Virus record (IMG/VR): IMGVR_UViG_3300020438_000008
Location: 62,001 to 126,000 of that record
DNA from: a virus
Reading direction: 5' to 3' (one strand)
Length of the DNA: 64,000 nucleotides
Shown one piece after another: positions 40,772 through 49,532 of the stretch. Under the pieces are notes generated by a model that worked only from the letters and a program-made list of their open reading frames with translations, did no database searches and was not told where the DNA came from. Both the position numbers and the translations under genes were made by a program. The stretch's first letter is position 1; each line of letters begins with the position of its first letter.

Positions 40772-42040
40772 ATGGCAAAATATCGTGGTTTAACCTGGCA
40801 AAATGCCGGAGCAGGACCAAAAGTAAGAGTAAGACGTTCTATCTGGCTGGCAGAATTAGGAGACTTCGGAGCAATTACAGACTCCGCAGATGACTTACCA
40901 ACAAGAGGTGCTCTACACAGAGGTTCTAATGGTTCTACATCAGGTACACGTGGTTATGTAAACCTTTCAACAGTAAATGATTTAGCAGTGGTCGATACAC
41001 AAGACCAAGGACTAATAACAGATACAGCTATATCAGCCGCTATCTGGAAAACAAATTCAGAAAATACAAACGTGGTTGTCCCAGCAACACAGGCAGATTT
41101 TGCAATTCAATCTTCTTCTAACTTTACAAGTTGGAATTTCGGAGACAGTGCAAATCCAGTAAACAGAAGTAATACTATGGGCGTTTACAGACTTGCTAAG
41201 ACTATGCAAACTACCACTTCATCAGGTAATCAAGAACCAGGTGATAGTGGATATGAAGTAGTTACATCGGCAACTGGTGGTTCAGGTGATACACCTATTA
41301 TTGGTTGGCGTAGAATCAATAATCCTTCAACATCTTCATCTACAACTTATAGAGTTTACTCATATCAAGCAATGGGTATTAGCAGAAACAATGCAACAAA
41401 CCAAGAGTCAGGTCAACAAGTAATACACGCCTGGGATATTGAAGTTCCGGCAAATGGTGCATTATTTGTAAGACCAGGACAAAATGCCCAAAGAGGTGTT
41501 TGGGGTGATCCAAATAATGGAGGTTCTCTGTCTTACGCAAATAGTTATACAGGCGGTACTGGTGGTGCAGGTCAGATAATGATTTATGATCCAAGCGTTT
41601 CAACAGGTACAACTATAGACGGTGTTGCAACAAATAGTATTCTTGCTATAACTTCATCAGGAGCAGGAACATCAAGTAGTAATGGAACAACGACTTCAAC
41701 AATTACTGCTTCAACTAGTTTTCAGACGTACTATTCAACTGATGGTACAACAAATATTATTCAACAAGGTTCAATGTCGGGTTCAGCCCCGCCTGCATAT
41801 ATTGAGGCTTACGGTGGTTATCCAAATGGTTCAGGTAGCACAAGTTTACCTAGAAGCGATAATGGGTATACATCAACTTATGTGACACCCGTAAATGATT
41901 GGGATGGCAGTGAAATAGGTGTAAACTATGGTGCAGTAACTGGAACAAACTATTATTTAGGTGGTAGAGCAAATAGTACAAATACTCCAGGACCAAAAGG
42001 CAAATTTGTATTTGTATCTGGAGCAGTTAAAGATTCATAA
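40772..42040 (+). CDS. Fibre-like virion protein D
   Basis: A 422-residue protein of two parts. The first 105 residues (KYRGLTWQNAGAGPKVRVRR, then LAELGDFGAITDSADDLPTR and VNLSTVNDLAVVDTQDQG) are nearly the same as in the next gene and form a shared attachment domain. The rest is Ser/Thr/Gly/Asn-rich and beta-type, with RPGQNAQRGVWGDPNN near 235 and an end GPKGKFVFVSGAVKDS. A virion decoration or fibre tip is likely. Ribosome-binding site GGGAG. Confidence 0.6.
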   Translation: MAKYRGLTWQNAGAGPKVRVRRSIWLAELGDFGAITDSADDLPTRGALHRGSNGSTSGTRGYVNLSTVNDLAVVDTQDQGLITDTAISAAIWKTNSENTNVVVPATQADFAIQSSSNFTSWNFGDSANPVNRSNTMGVYRLAKTMQTTTSSGNQEPGDSGYEVVTSATGGSGDTPIIGWRRINNPSTSSSTTYRVYSYQAMGISRNNATNQESGQQVIHAWDIEVPANGALFVRPGQNAQRGVWGDPNNGGSLSYANSYTGGTGGAGQIMIYDPSVSTGTTIDGVATNSILAITSSGAGTSSSNGTTTSTITASTSFQTYYSTDGTTNIIQQGSMSGSAPPAYIEAYGGYPNGSGSTSLPRSDNGYTSTYVTPVNDWDGSEIGVNYGAVTGTNYYLGGRANSTNTPGPKGKFVFVSGAVKDS

Positions 42041-42052
42041 GGAGATATATAG

Positions 42053-43336
42053 ATGGCAAAATATCGTGGTATAACTTGGCAGAACTCAGGTGCTGGCCCA
42101 AAAGTAAGAGTAAGACGTTCTATCTGGTTAGCGGAACTAGAAGACTTCGGAGTAATAACAGATTCGGCAGATGACTTGCCAACAAGAGGTGCTCTACACA
42201 GAGGTTCTTTAGGAGCAACATCAGGTACACGTGGTTATGTTAACTTATCTACAGTAAACGATTTAGCAGTGGTTGACACACAAGACCATGGACTAATAAC
42301 AGATACGGCTGTAACAGCCGCATGGAAAACAAATCCAGAAAACACAAACGTTGTCACTCCTTCAACACCTACTTATGCATTAACACATAATGCAGGAACA
42401 AGTGTAAACGAAGGCACAACAATAACATTTACATTTACTACAACACTTGTAGCAGATGGTACTCAATTCTTGACCTCAATTACTGGGCAACATACTACAG
42501 GTAGTAGTTTTGACTTCAACACTGATATCTCTGGTGGCGGTGTCACCGATGGAACACAAGACGGTTCCGCTCCTGGCTATCCAATTGGAACACAAATAAT
42601 AACAGTTAATAATAATACTGCTACTTTTCAAATAACAATTAATGCAGATGACATGGATGATGGTACCGGTATAGAAAGAATTAAAGGCAAGGTTCATAAC
42701 ACAGATTTAAACGGTCTAGCTTTCCCAGCCACAACGGTAGCCGAGACTGCATACATTACAATTAACGACACATCAACGTCAACACCAGCACAAGCACGTA
42801 CTCATTATCTACGTATTACAGGTGCTAGTTATAATACTAGTATAAATTCTTACGTAAATGACCATGTTGACATGTCTAGTGACCACCCTGATTGGACTGC
42901 AAATGGTATGACTACAGACGTAACAATCGTTAAATTTGCACATGCCCCATCAGGTAGAATAATAGAATTAAGTGATACAATACCGTCTAATGTGTTTAAT
43001 TTGACAACTAACAGTGCATATCATATTTGGGGATTAAATGATACTGCATACACGACTATTCATGCACCAACTGGATATCGTATATCAGGATTTACAAAAG
43101 ATTCTCAGACAAGTTATACAAGATGGAACATTGATTATGACGGTTCTCAATTCGGTGCAAGAGCAACAGTACTTGACCAATTGTTTGAAGGACAAGTAAT
43201 TAATAATTATGAAAATACTACATGGCTTACTTTATATGATACTGATGGCTATAAATATGAGTTTTCTCATCATAGAAGAAGTACAAATGGTTACTCTGAC
43301 CAGTTCGAATATAACGGCACAACACAAGTATATTAA
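42053..43336 (+). CDS. Fibre-like virion protein E (paralogue of D)
   Basis: A 427-residue protein. Residues 1-105 duplicate the N-terminal domain of protein D with about ten to fifteen changes; the remainder differs. Residues 110-235 look like a Calx-beta or Ig-like module (LTHNAGTSVNEGTTITFTFT and, later, TVAETAYITINDTS), and the end is a separate domain with Trp and Tyr. The pair looks like a duplicated anchor with exchanged outer domains. It starts 12 bases after D with AAGGAGA. Confidence 0.6.
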   Translation: MAKYRGITWQNSGAGPKVRVRRSIWLAELEDFGVITDSADDLPTRGALHRGSLGATSGTRGYVNLSTVNDLAVVDTQDHGLITDTAVTAAWKTNPENTNVVTPSTPTYALTHNAGTSVNEGTTITFTFTTTLVADGTQFLTSITGQHTTGSSFDFNTDISGGGVTDGTQDGSAPGYPIGTQIITVNNNTATFQITINADDMDDGTGIERIKGKVHNTDLNGLAFPATTVAETAYITINDTSTSTPAQARTHYLRITGASYNTSINSYVNDHVDMSSDHPDWTANGMTTDVTIVKFAHAPSGRIIELSDTIPSNVFNLTTNSAYHIWGLNDTAYTTIHAPTGYRISGFTKDSQTSYTRWNIDYDGSQFGARATVLDQLFEGQVINNYENTTWLTLYDTDGYKYEFSHHRRSTNGYSDQFEYNGTTQVY

Positions 43337-43360
43337 TAATTTTCAACTTATCTAAAATTA

Positions 43361-43386
43361 AAAGGGAGTTTAGGCTCCCTTTTTTT
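43361..43386 (+). terminator. Rho-independent terminator
   Basis: Stem AAAGGGAG / CTCCCTTT with loop TTTAGG and T run. Confidence 0.85.
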
Positions 43387-43389
43387 ATG

Positions 43390-43397
43390 CATAAATA
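43390..43397 (+). promoter_or_regulatory. Late promoter box
   Basis: CATAAATA, 31 bases before the amidinotransferase ATG. It would drive the operon amidinotransferase, oxygenase, gp17. Confidence 0.7.
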
Positions 43398-43428
43398 GTA
43401 TTATATTAGAAGTTAATTAGGATAATAC

Positions 43429-44463
43429 ATGATATGGACAGAATGGGATAAACTAACAGAGATTATTGTTGGTTCCACTTATGATACAAAGTCTTTAGAA
43501 CAATTCGATGATACACAATTTGTTGATAGTATGTCAAAGATACTAGAAGAAACAGAGCAAGATTTTCAAAAATTATCAGATATATTTAAATCAGCAGGTG
43601 TTAAAGTTCACAGACCAAATCCTCTACCTTTGAAATCTGAAAGTACAAGACAATGGAAATCAGATTTTCCATATCCTGCTATATGTCCTCGTGACCATCA
43701 TATAGTTTATGGAGATACTATTATCAATACTATAGGTGGTGACTGTAATAGATATACTGAAAGTGATTACTTCTTAGATATAATGTTAGAAAAACATAAA
43801 GAAGGAAGAAACTATATTGCAATGCCTAGACCTTTATTACAATCTCAGTATCAACATTATGAGACAATGGAACCTCAGATAATGTATCATGCCGCAAATA
43901 TTATAAAATGCGGAGATACATTAATTCATTCAAGACCTTATAATGATTCTGAAGGCAGAGACTTTGGAGCAAGAGGCACAAGAACAGGATTAGATTGGGT
44001 AAAAAGAAATATAGGTTGTGAAACTAAATGGATAGAAGTACCTGAGTGTGGACATGTCGATGGTATGTTAGCAATTATTAAACCAGGATTACTAATGACA
44101 TGGAAAGAAGAATATATTCCCGAAGAATTAAAACATTGGGATAAGATTATTTTAACACCATGGGATTTACCTGAGTGGTTTCATGAAATGAGAATACAAC
44201 ACTTCTATAAAGATAAAGTAGAAAATTGGCTATCACATTGGATTGGATATGTAGACGAAACAGTATTTGATTTAAATGTAGTAAGTATTGACGAAAACAC
44301 AGTAATTACAAATGGTCATGATAAAAGAATTGAAACTGAGTTAAAGAAATATGGTGTAGAAATGATACCGTTTGATTTTAGACATAAATATTTCTGGGAC
44401 AGTGGATTACATTGCGTAACACTTGACTTAAGCAGAAATGGAGAAAGAGAAAGCTATGTATAA
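43429..44463 (+). CDS. Amidinotransferase-family protein
   Basis: A 344-residue protein with the five-bladed pentein pattern of glycine amidinotransferases and related guanidine-modifying enzymes. FPYPAICPRDHHIVYGD near 80 holds the Asp of the family, ECGHVDGML near 205 the catalytic His-x-Asp, and YFWDSGLHCVTLDLSR near 323 the active-site Cys. The enzyme could move an amidino group from arginine or hydrolyse a guanidine; the substrate is unknown. It is expressed late, upstream of terminase gp17, which is unexpected for a metabolic enzyme. Confidence 0.78.
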   Translation: MIWTEWDKLTEIIVGSTYDTKSLEQFDDTQFVDSMSKILEETEQDFQKLSDIFKSAGVKVHRPNPLPLKSESTRQWKSDFPYPAICPRDHHIVYGDTIINTIGGDCNRYTESDYFLDIMLEKHKEGRNYIAMPRPLLQSQYQHYETMEPQIMYHAANIIKCGDTLIHSRPYNDSEGRDFGARGTRTGLDWVKRNIGCETKWIEVPECGHVDGMLAIIKPGLLMTWKEEYIPEELKHWDKIILTPWDLPEWFHEMRIQHFYKDKVENWLSHWIGYVDETVFDLNVVSIDENTVITNGHDKRIETELKKYGVEMIPFDFRHKYFWDSGLHCVTLDLSRNGERESYV

Positions 44464-45229
44464 TGTTGTAATGAGAACACCTGAGTGTTTAGTAATTGAT
44501 GACTTCTTACCAGAAGAAGCACAAGATAAAATTTTAAATCAAGTACAAGTCGATGAGTGGGAACAAACTCAAGGAGACGATAAGTTTTGGCATTATACAG
44601 ATGGTGCAAATTATAAAAATCAAAAGCGTTGGCAAGGTAAATATCCTTATGGTGATAATTGTGATGTTTGGTTTGAACATTTTAATAAGTTTTTAAATGA
44701 GTATGAGCATATCGGTGACTATGTTGAAGGTGGAAAGTTTGAAGATTATGCAATGCGTTGTCATGCATATCCTGTAAACTCAAAAAACCCATGGCATAGT
44801 GATTTAGGTTTTACAACATATACGTATTATGTTCATAAAGATTGGCAAATAAATTGGGACTCTACATTATTAATTGTTCCTATGGGAAGTGTACCAGAAT
44901 ACTCTCAGTGGATAGAATTAATGGAAGGAACAAAACATTATGATAGTTATAAAGAATTACGAAGTCCAATGGAAATGTTTCAACAAAAAGAAAAGTTTCA
45001 ATCATTAATAGATAAAGGTGTGGGTACATTTGTAAGTCCTAAACCAAATAGATTAGTATTAATACAAAAGAATTCAGTACACGGTATTACACGTGTTGAT
45101 CCAGATGCTGGTGATAATATAAGAGTTACACTCACAGGTGCAATCGGAGAAGTAGGTTGGCGTGATAGAGTTACAAGACTAGCAGATGCAGAAATTAAAG
45201 AAGACGGAAAAGTCGGAATAAAAAAGTAA
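44456..45229 (+). CDS. 2OG-Fe(II) oxygenase
   Basis: A 257-residue protein. PWHSDLGFTTYTYYVHKDW near 115-130 gives the H-x-D iron ligands, and VLIQKNSVHGITRVDPDAGD near 200 the distal His, with R in NIRVTLTGAI for 2-oxoglutarate. The N-terminus (CLVIDDFLPEEAQDKIL) is typical of prolyl-hydroxylase-like phage oxygenases. The start at 44456 is preferred to 44438 because GGAG lies 11 bases upstream. It overlaps the amidinotransferase stop and abuts gp17. A protein or nucleotide modification role is possible. Confidence 0.72.
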   Translation: MYNVVMRTPECLVIDDFLPEEAQDKILNQVQVDEWEQTQGDDKFWHYTDGANYKNQKRWQGKYPYGDNCDVWFEHFNKFLNEYEHIGDYVEGGKFEDYAMRCHAYPVNSKNPWHSDLGFTTYTYYVHKDWQINWDSTLLIVPMGSVPEYSQWIELMEGTKHYDSYKELRSPMEMFQQKEKFQSLIDKGVGTFVSPKPNRLVLIQKNSVHGITRVDPDAGDNIRVTLTGAIGEVGWRDRVTRLADAEIKEDGKVGIKK

Positions 45230-46789
45230 ATGGCAGATTTAACTAAAAAAGCATATCAAAAAACAAAGTTCAGTAATGCACAACTATTAGAATTTAGTAA
45301 GTGTGCAAATGATCCTTTTTATTTTTTAAACAATTATTTTAAAATACAACACCCTACTAAAGGTAGTATGACATATGATGCTTATAAATTTCAAAAAGGA
45401 TTACTGAATTCTTATCATAACTATAGATTTTCTATTTCTATGCTAGGTAGACAGATGGGTAAATCTACTACTGCGGCAGGTTATCTATTATGGTATGCTA
45501 TGTTTATGCCAGACCAAACTATTCTAATTGCGGCTCACAAGTATTCAGGTGCTCAAGAAATTATGCATAGAATTAGACATGCGTATGAATTATGCCCTGA
45601 CCACATTAGAGCAGGTGTTACAAGTTATAATAAAGGTAGTTTAGAATTCGATAATGGTTCACGTATCATAGCACAAGCAACTACAGAAAACACAGGTCGT
45701 GGTCTTTCAATTTCTTTACTATACTGTGATGAGTTTGCATTCGTTAGACCTAATATTGCAAAAGAGTTTTGGACTTCAATATCTCCTACTCTAGCAACAG
45801 GTGGTAAAGCAATTATTACTTCAACACCAAACTTAGATGATGACCAATTTGCTCTCATATGGAGTGGTGCTAATAAAAATATAGATGAACACGGTAATGA
45901 AAAAGAGACAGGTATCAATGGCTTTAAACCATTTAAAGCTATTTGGGACGAACATCCTGATAGGGATGAAATCTGGTCTAAAGAAGAAAGAACACGTGTT
46001 GGTGAAGAAAGATTTTTGCGTGAACATGAATGTCAATTTATTGCGTTTGATGAAACACTTGTAGATAGTATCAAACTTTCTCATTTAGAAGGCAAAGAGC
46101 CTCTTATGAAAACTGGGCAAGTAAGATGGTATGAAAAAATTAATAAAAATTCTACTTACGTTGTTGGTCTTGATCCTGCTATGGGTACTGGAGGAGATTA
46201 TTCAGCAATCGAAGTTTGGTCTTTGCCAGAATTAGTACAAGTAGCAGAATGGCAAAGTAATCGTACAGATGTAAGAGGTCAAGTAAAAACAATGCATGAT
46301 ATCCTAACTATCTTAAATGATGAAATGAATGAATTAGGAAATCGAAGACCAGAGATATATTGGTCTGTAGAGAATAACTCACTTGGAGAAGCCGCTCTTA
46401 TTGTTATTGATGAAATGGACGAAGATAAATTTCCAGGTGAATTCTTACATGAACCAAAGAAAAAAGGTATTCAAAAAGCGATAAGAAAAGGATTTACTAC
46501 ATCTTATAAAACAAAGATAACTGCATGTATGAAATTAAAATCTTGGATTGAGAGTGATAAAATGGTACCACTCAGTAAGAATTTAATTAGAGAATTTAAG
46601 ACATTTATTGCAAAAGGTAAAAGTTTCGAAGCAAAATCAGGCGAAACAGACGATTTAGTAAGTGCTACATTGCTTTGTATCAGACAAATTCAAGTAATAT
46701 CACGATTCGATGAAGAATTTATGGAGACATTAGGAGAATCACTTGATAGTGAAGACGATTTTAATGACCCTCTTCCTGTACTATTTTGA
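45230..46789 (+). CDS. 17: Terminase large subunit gp17
   Basis: A 519-residue packaging motor. The ATPase domain shows the Walker A GRQMGKST near 73, Walker B LLYCDEFAFV near 163 and coupling motif ITSTPN near 198. The nuclease domain shows VVGLDPAMGTGGDYSAIEVW near 310, SVENNSLGEAA near 383 and the last acidic motif ETDDLVSATL near 475. It translocates and cuts concatemeric DNA. The ATG directly follows the oxygenase stop. Confidence 0.96.
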   Translation: MADLTKKAYQKTKFSNAQLLEFSKCANDPFYFLNNYFKIQHPTKGSMTYDAYKFQKGLLNSYHNYRFSISMLGRQMGKSTTAAGYLLWYAMFMPDQTILIAAHKYSGAQEIMHRIRHAYELCPDHIRAGVTSYNKGSLEFDNGSRIIAQATTENTGRGLSISLLYCDEFAFVRPNIAKEFWTSISPTLATGGKAIITSTPNLDDDQFALIWSGANKNIDEHGNEKETGINGFKPFKAIWDEHPDRDEIWSKEERTRVGEERFLREHECQFIAFDETLVDSIKLSHLEGKEPLMKTGQVRWYEKINKNSTYVVGLDPAMGTGGDYSAIEVWSLPELVQVAEWQSNRTDVRGQVKTMHDILTILNDEMNELGNRRPEIYWSVENNSLGEAALIVIDEMDEDKFPGEFLHEPKKKGIQKAIRKGFTTSYKTKITACMKLKSWIESDKMVPLSKNLIREFKTFIAKGKSFEAKSGETDDLVSATLLCIRQIQVISRFDEEFMETLGESLDSEDDFNDPLPVLF

Positions 46790-46795
46790 TAAATA
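46788..46795 (+). promoter_or_regulatory. Late promoter box
   Basis: GATAAATA followed by C overlapping the gp17 stop codon, 21 bases before the next ATG. Confidence 0.75.
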
Positions 46796-46816
46796 CATCT
46801 ATAAGGAATCAATAAT

Positions 46817-48262
46817 ATGGCTGTAAATTATTCAACTATCGCAGAAAAAATAATGAGAATTATTCAAGGGAATGGTATTCCTTTGAAAATGTTTAATTCT
46901 GATAATGGTAAAAGTGTTGCTAATCCAGAGGAAGCAAGATTTTTTTACATTGACGAACCAAACATGATGGTGTCTATTGATGAGGGAACTAATGAAGTTA
47001 AACTTCATTTTGGTGAAGGCGTTGATATTGATAAACCAAAAGCAGAAAAATTAATGAATAGTTTAAGACAGTTATCACGTGAGTACATGTTAGATTTTGA
47101 CATGCGTTCATTTGGTAAACATATTGAACCTAAAAACTATGCTTATAAATTAGAAAATGATAAGGAGCAGACTATGAGTGACGTAATGAAAGAAGGCTTA
47201 TCGCCTTTAGAAGGCTCATCACGTACCAGTCGCCAAACACTAGAAAATGTAAGACTAATCGTCAAACACCGTGCTCCAGTAAACGAGGAATCACGTGGAT
47301 CACGTTCTCGTAATATTTCAGCAATCTTTGTTGAAAATGCTGAAGGTGAACGTTTCAAATATCCATATAAACATTTGAACGGCGCAAGAGCAATGGCGAG
47401 ACATGTATCACATGGTGGTGTACCTAGCGACATGGTGGGCGAAGCGATTGTGGAACTTTCAACAAACTTAGCAAAACTAAAAGAGTTTATGAATGTTGTT
47501 AACAAGCAATCACTAATCAACGAAAACAATCGTTCAGTTGTACTAAATGTAAAACGTAGAATGGAATCAATCAAAGAATCTATCAAACGTGTACAAGGTG
47601 CAAAAGGATATACAAACTTTGTTGAAAAATTAGCAACAACAGAAGCAAAAGAAAATGCTGAAATCACAGAAGATACAGTAAACAAATATGTTTCTAAATT
47701 TACAAAAACAACTTTTGAAGAATCTTTAAGGGATGTTCTTCCGCTTATACATCGTGTAAACGAAGAAGAAATGGAAGATAATCGTGCAGACCAAATCTCA
47801 CGTGTTAGAGAAATCATTGTAGCAAAAGACAAGAAAACAGGTCAAAAGAAAAATAAAATTACTTTTCCTAAAGACCCTAATGCTGAATACAACTTTGATA
47901 AAATCAAAAAACAATATGCTGAACCTCGTAGTCCACAAGAAGCTGAGGAACAGAAGAAACTTATGTTAGCTTTATCAATCGATGATTTAGCAGATAGAGT
48001 CGATGTTGATACTACAGATGATAACAAACGTAAAAATAAAGGTCACGATAGAGCGGCTGAATTGTCAATGTTCTTAATGGATATGGCAAATGCGATTCGT
48101 TCAGGTCAAGGTCTTACAAAAGAAAAGATTCAAATGACTGGATACTTAAGAAAATTAGCGGCACAGAGTAACGAAGCAGTAGAAACTGTGGGTAAACCTG
48201 TGAATGAACAATTCGATTCAATGCTTTCAGAAGCATTCGCTAAGTTCGAAATACCAGCATAA
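46817..48262 (+). CDS. Large late protein of unknown function
   Basis: A 481-residue charged protein, helical from about residue 120 onward. The N-terminal 110 residues form a small alpha/beta part (FFYIDEPNMMVSIDEGTNEV), and the middle has GVPSDMVGEAIVELSTNLAK. I recognise no family; large proteins of this kind follow terminase genes in marine T4-like phages. Its private late promoter and terminator, and multiple (L/I)xE sites, fit a virion or prohead component. Confidence 0.65.
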   Translation: MAVNYSTIAEKIMRIIQGNGIPLKMFNSDNGKSVANPEEARFFYIDEPNMMVSIDEGTNEVKLHFGEGVDIDKPKAEKLMNSLRQLSREYMLDFDMRSFGKHIEPKNYAYKLENDKEQTMSDVMKEGLSPLEGSSRTSRQTLENVRLIVKHRAPVNEESRGSRSRNISAIFVENAEGERFKYPYKHLNGARAMARHVSHGGVPSDMVGEAIVELSTNLAKLKEFMNVVNKQSLINENNRSVVLNVKRRMESIKESIKRVQGAKGYTNFVEKLATTEAKENAEITEDTVNKYVSKFTKTTFEESLRDVLPLIHRVNEEEMEDNRADQISRVREIIVAKDKKTGQKKNKITFPKDPNAEYNFDKIKKQYAEPRSPQEAEEQKKLMLALSIDDLADRVDVDTTDDNKRKNKGHDRAAELSMFLMDMANAIRSGQGLTKEKIQMTGYLRKLAAQSNEAVETVGKPVNEQFDSMLSEAFAKFEIPA

Positions 48263-48285
48263 CGTACCAAAAAACCAATAAAATC

Positions 48286-48313
48286 AGGGATCCTTAGTGG
48301 GTCCCTTTTTTTT
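48286..48313 (+). terminator. Rho-independent terminator
   Basis: Stem AGGGATCC / GGGTCCCT (one G-U), loop TTAGT, seven or more T. Confidence 0.85.
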
Positions 48314-48347
48314 GTGGAAAAAATTACAAAAAATACGTATTTAACGC

Positions 48348-48376
48348 TTGACTTTGACTCCAAAGATAAGTATAAT
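48348..48376 (+). promoter_or_regulatory. Sigma-70 promoter of gp32
   Basis: TTGACT (48348-48353), 17 bases, TATAAT (48371-48376). The gp32 ATG lies 84 bases downstream. Confidence 0.75.
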
Positions 48377-48459
48377 TGTAAGCATGTTTAAAAGTAAACT
48401 GTTTACATTTAGGCTAATACAAACAAAAACTAATACAGGCTAATATAGGAGAATACAAT

Positions 48460-49476
48460 ATGGCTACACTAGCAGAAATCCGTGCAAAACTTCTTGCACA
48501 AGATTCAAAATCGGCAGACAATGCCAACGCAAATAGAGGCACAGACGCCATCTATCCTTTCTGGAACATGGACACTGATTCAACATCAGTAATTCGTTTT
48601 CTTCCAGACTCAGATAACTCAAATACTTTTTTCTGGCGTGAGCGACAAATCATCAAGATGCCTTTTCCAGGTGTCAAAGGGGGTGACGTGTCAAAACCAG
48701 TAACAGTTCAAGTTCCATGTATCGAAATGTGGGGTGATACTTGTCCAGTACACGCAGAAATTCGTCCTTGGTTCAAAGATCCAGCAATGGAAGACATTGG
48801 ACGTAAGTATTGGAAGAAACGTTCATACATCTTTCAAGGATTTGTAGTAACGGATCCGATGAATGAAGAAACTCCAGAGAATCCAATTCGTAGATTCGTA
48901 ATTGGGCCACAGATTTTCAAACTATTGAAATCGGCTCTTATGGATCCAGATATGGAAAATCTTCCAACTGACTATGATGCAGGTACAGACTTCCGTCTTA
49001 CTAAAACTCAAAAAGGTCAGTATGCAGACTACTCAACTTCAAATTGGGCACGTAAAGAACGTTCTCTAAATGAGGAAGAACGTCAGGCGATTGAAACTCA
49101 TGGTCTTTATGACTTAAATGATTTCATGCCAAAGCGTCCTAATGAGGAAGAGCAACGTATCATTATGGAAATGTTTGAAGCATCAGTTGATGGGCATCTT
49201 TATGACCCAGAAAAATGGGGTTCTTTCTATAAACCATATGGATTGGATGTTGGTAATTCTAAGCCAGCTAATGCACAAACAACTGCACCAGCAGTTGAAG
49301 AAGCAAAGGCTCCGGTAGCACAAAATTCAACTCCAGCTGAAACACCGGCTCCTGCTCCAAAGGCAGTAGCAACTCCTCAACCAGCAATGGCAGAGGCGAG
49401 TGCACCAGCAAGTGGTGGTCAGGGAACTGACGCCGCTGATATCCTGAAAATGATTAGAAGTCGTAAGGCTGACTAA
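48460..49476 (+). CDS. 32: Single-stranded DNA-binding protein gp32
   Basis: A 338-residue protein. The basic N-terminal arm (TLAEIRAKLLAQDSK) is followed by IYPFWNMDTDSTSVIRFLPD near 30, CIEMWGDTCPVHAEIRPW near 87, KYWKKRSYIFQGFVV near 112 and a long acidic/Ala-Pro C-terminal tail. These are the OB-fold blocks of gp32. It coats ssDNA and organises replication and recombination proteins. The T4 zinc ligands are not all evident. An imperfect hairpin separates it from uvsX. Confidence 0.93.
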   Translation: MATLAEIRAKLLAQDSKSADNANANRGTDAIYPFWNMDTDSTSVIRFLPDSDNSNTFFWRERQIIKMPFPGVKGGDVSKPVTVQVPCIEMWGDTCPVHAEIRPWFKDPAMEDIGRKYWKKRSYIFQGFVVTDPMNEETPENPIRRFVIGPQIFKLLKSALMDPDMENLPTDYDAGTDFRLTKTQKGQYADYSTSNWARKERSLNEEERQAIETHGLYDLNDFMPKRPNEEEQRIIMEMFEASVDGHLYDPEKWGSFYKPYGLDVGNSKPANAQTTAPAVEEAKAPVAQNSTPAETPAPAPKAVATPQPAMAEASAPASGGQGTDAADILKMIRSRKAD

Positions 49477-49488
49477 TTGTTAACAAAC

Positions 49489-49510
49489 GAGGGAGGCTTA
49501 GGTCTCCCTC
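49489..49510 (+). terminator. Hairpin between gp32 and uvsX
   Basis: Seven-pair stem GAGGGAG / CTCCCTC with an eight-base loop and no T run. It may stabilise the gp32 message or reduce read-through. Confidence 0.5.
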
Positions 49511-49532
49511 ATAATATCAAACGGAGAAGAAT

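Noticed and set aside
47143-47832. 229-codon minus-strand ORF
   Set aside because: Antisense to the large late gene at 46817, with no promoter or ribosome-binding site.
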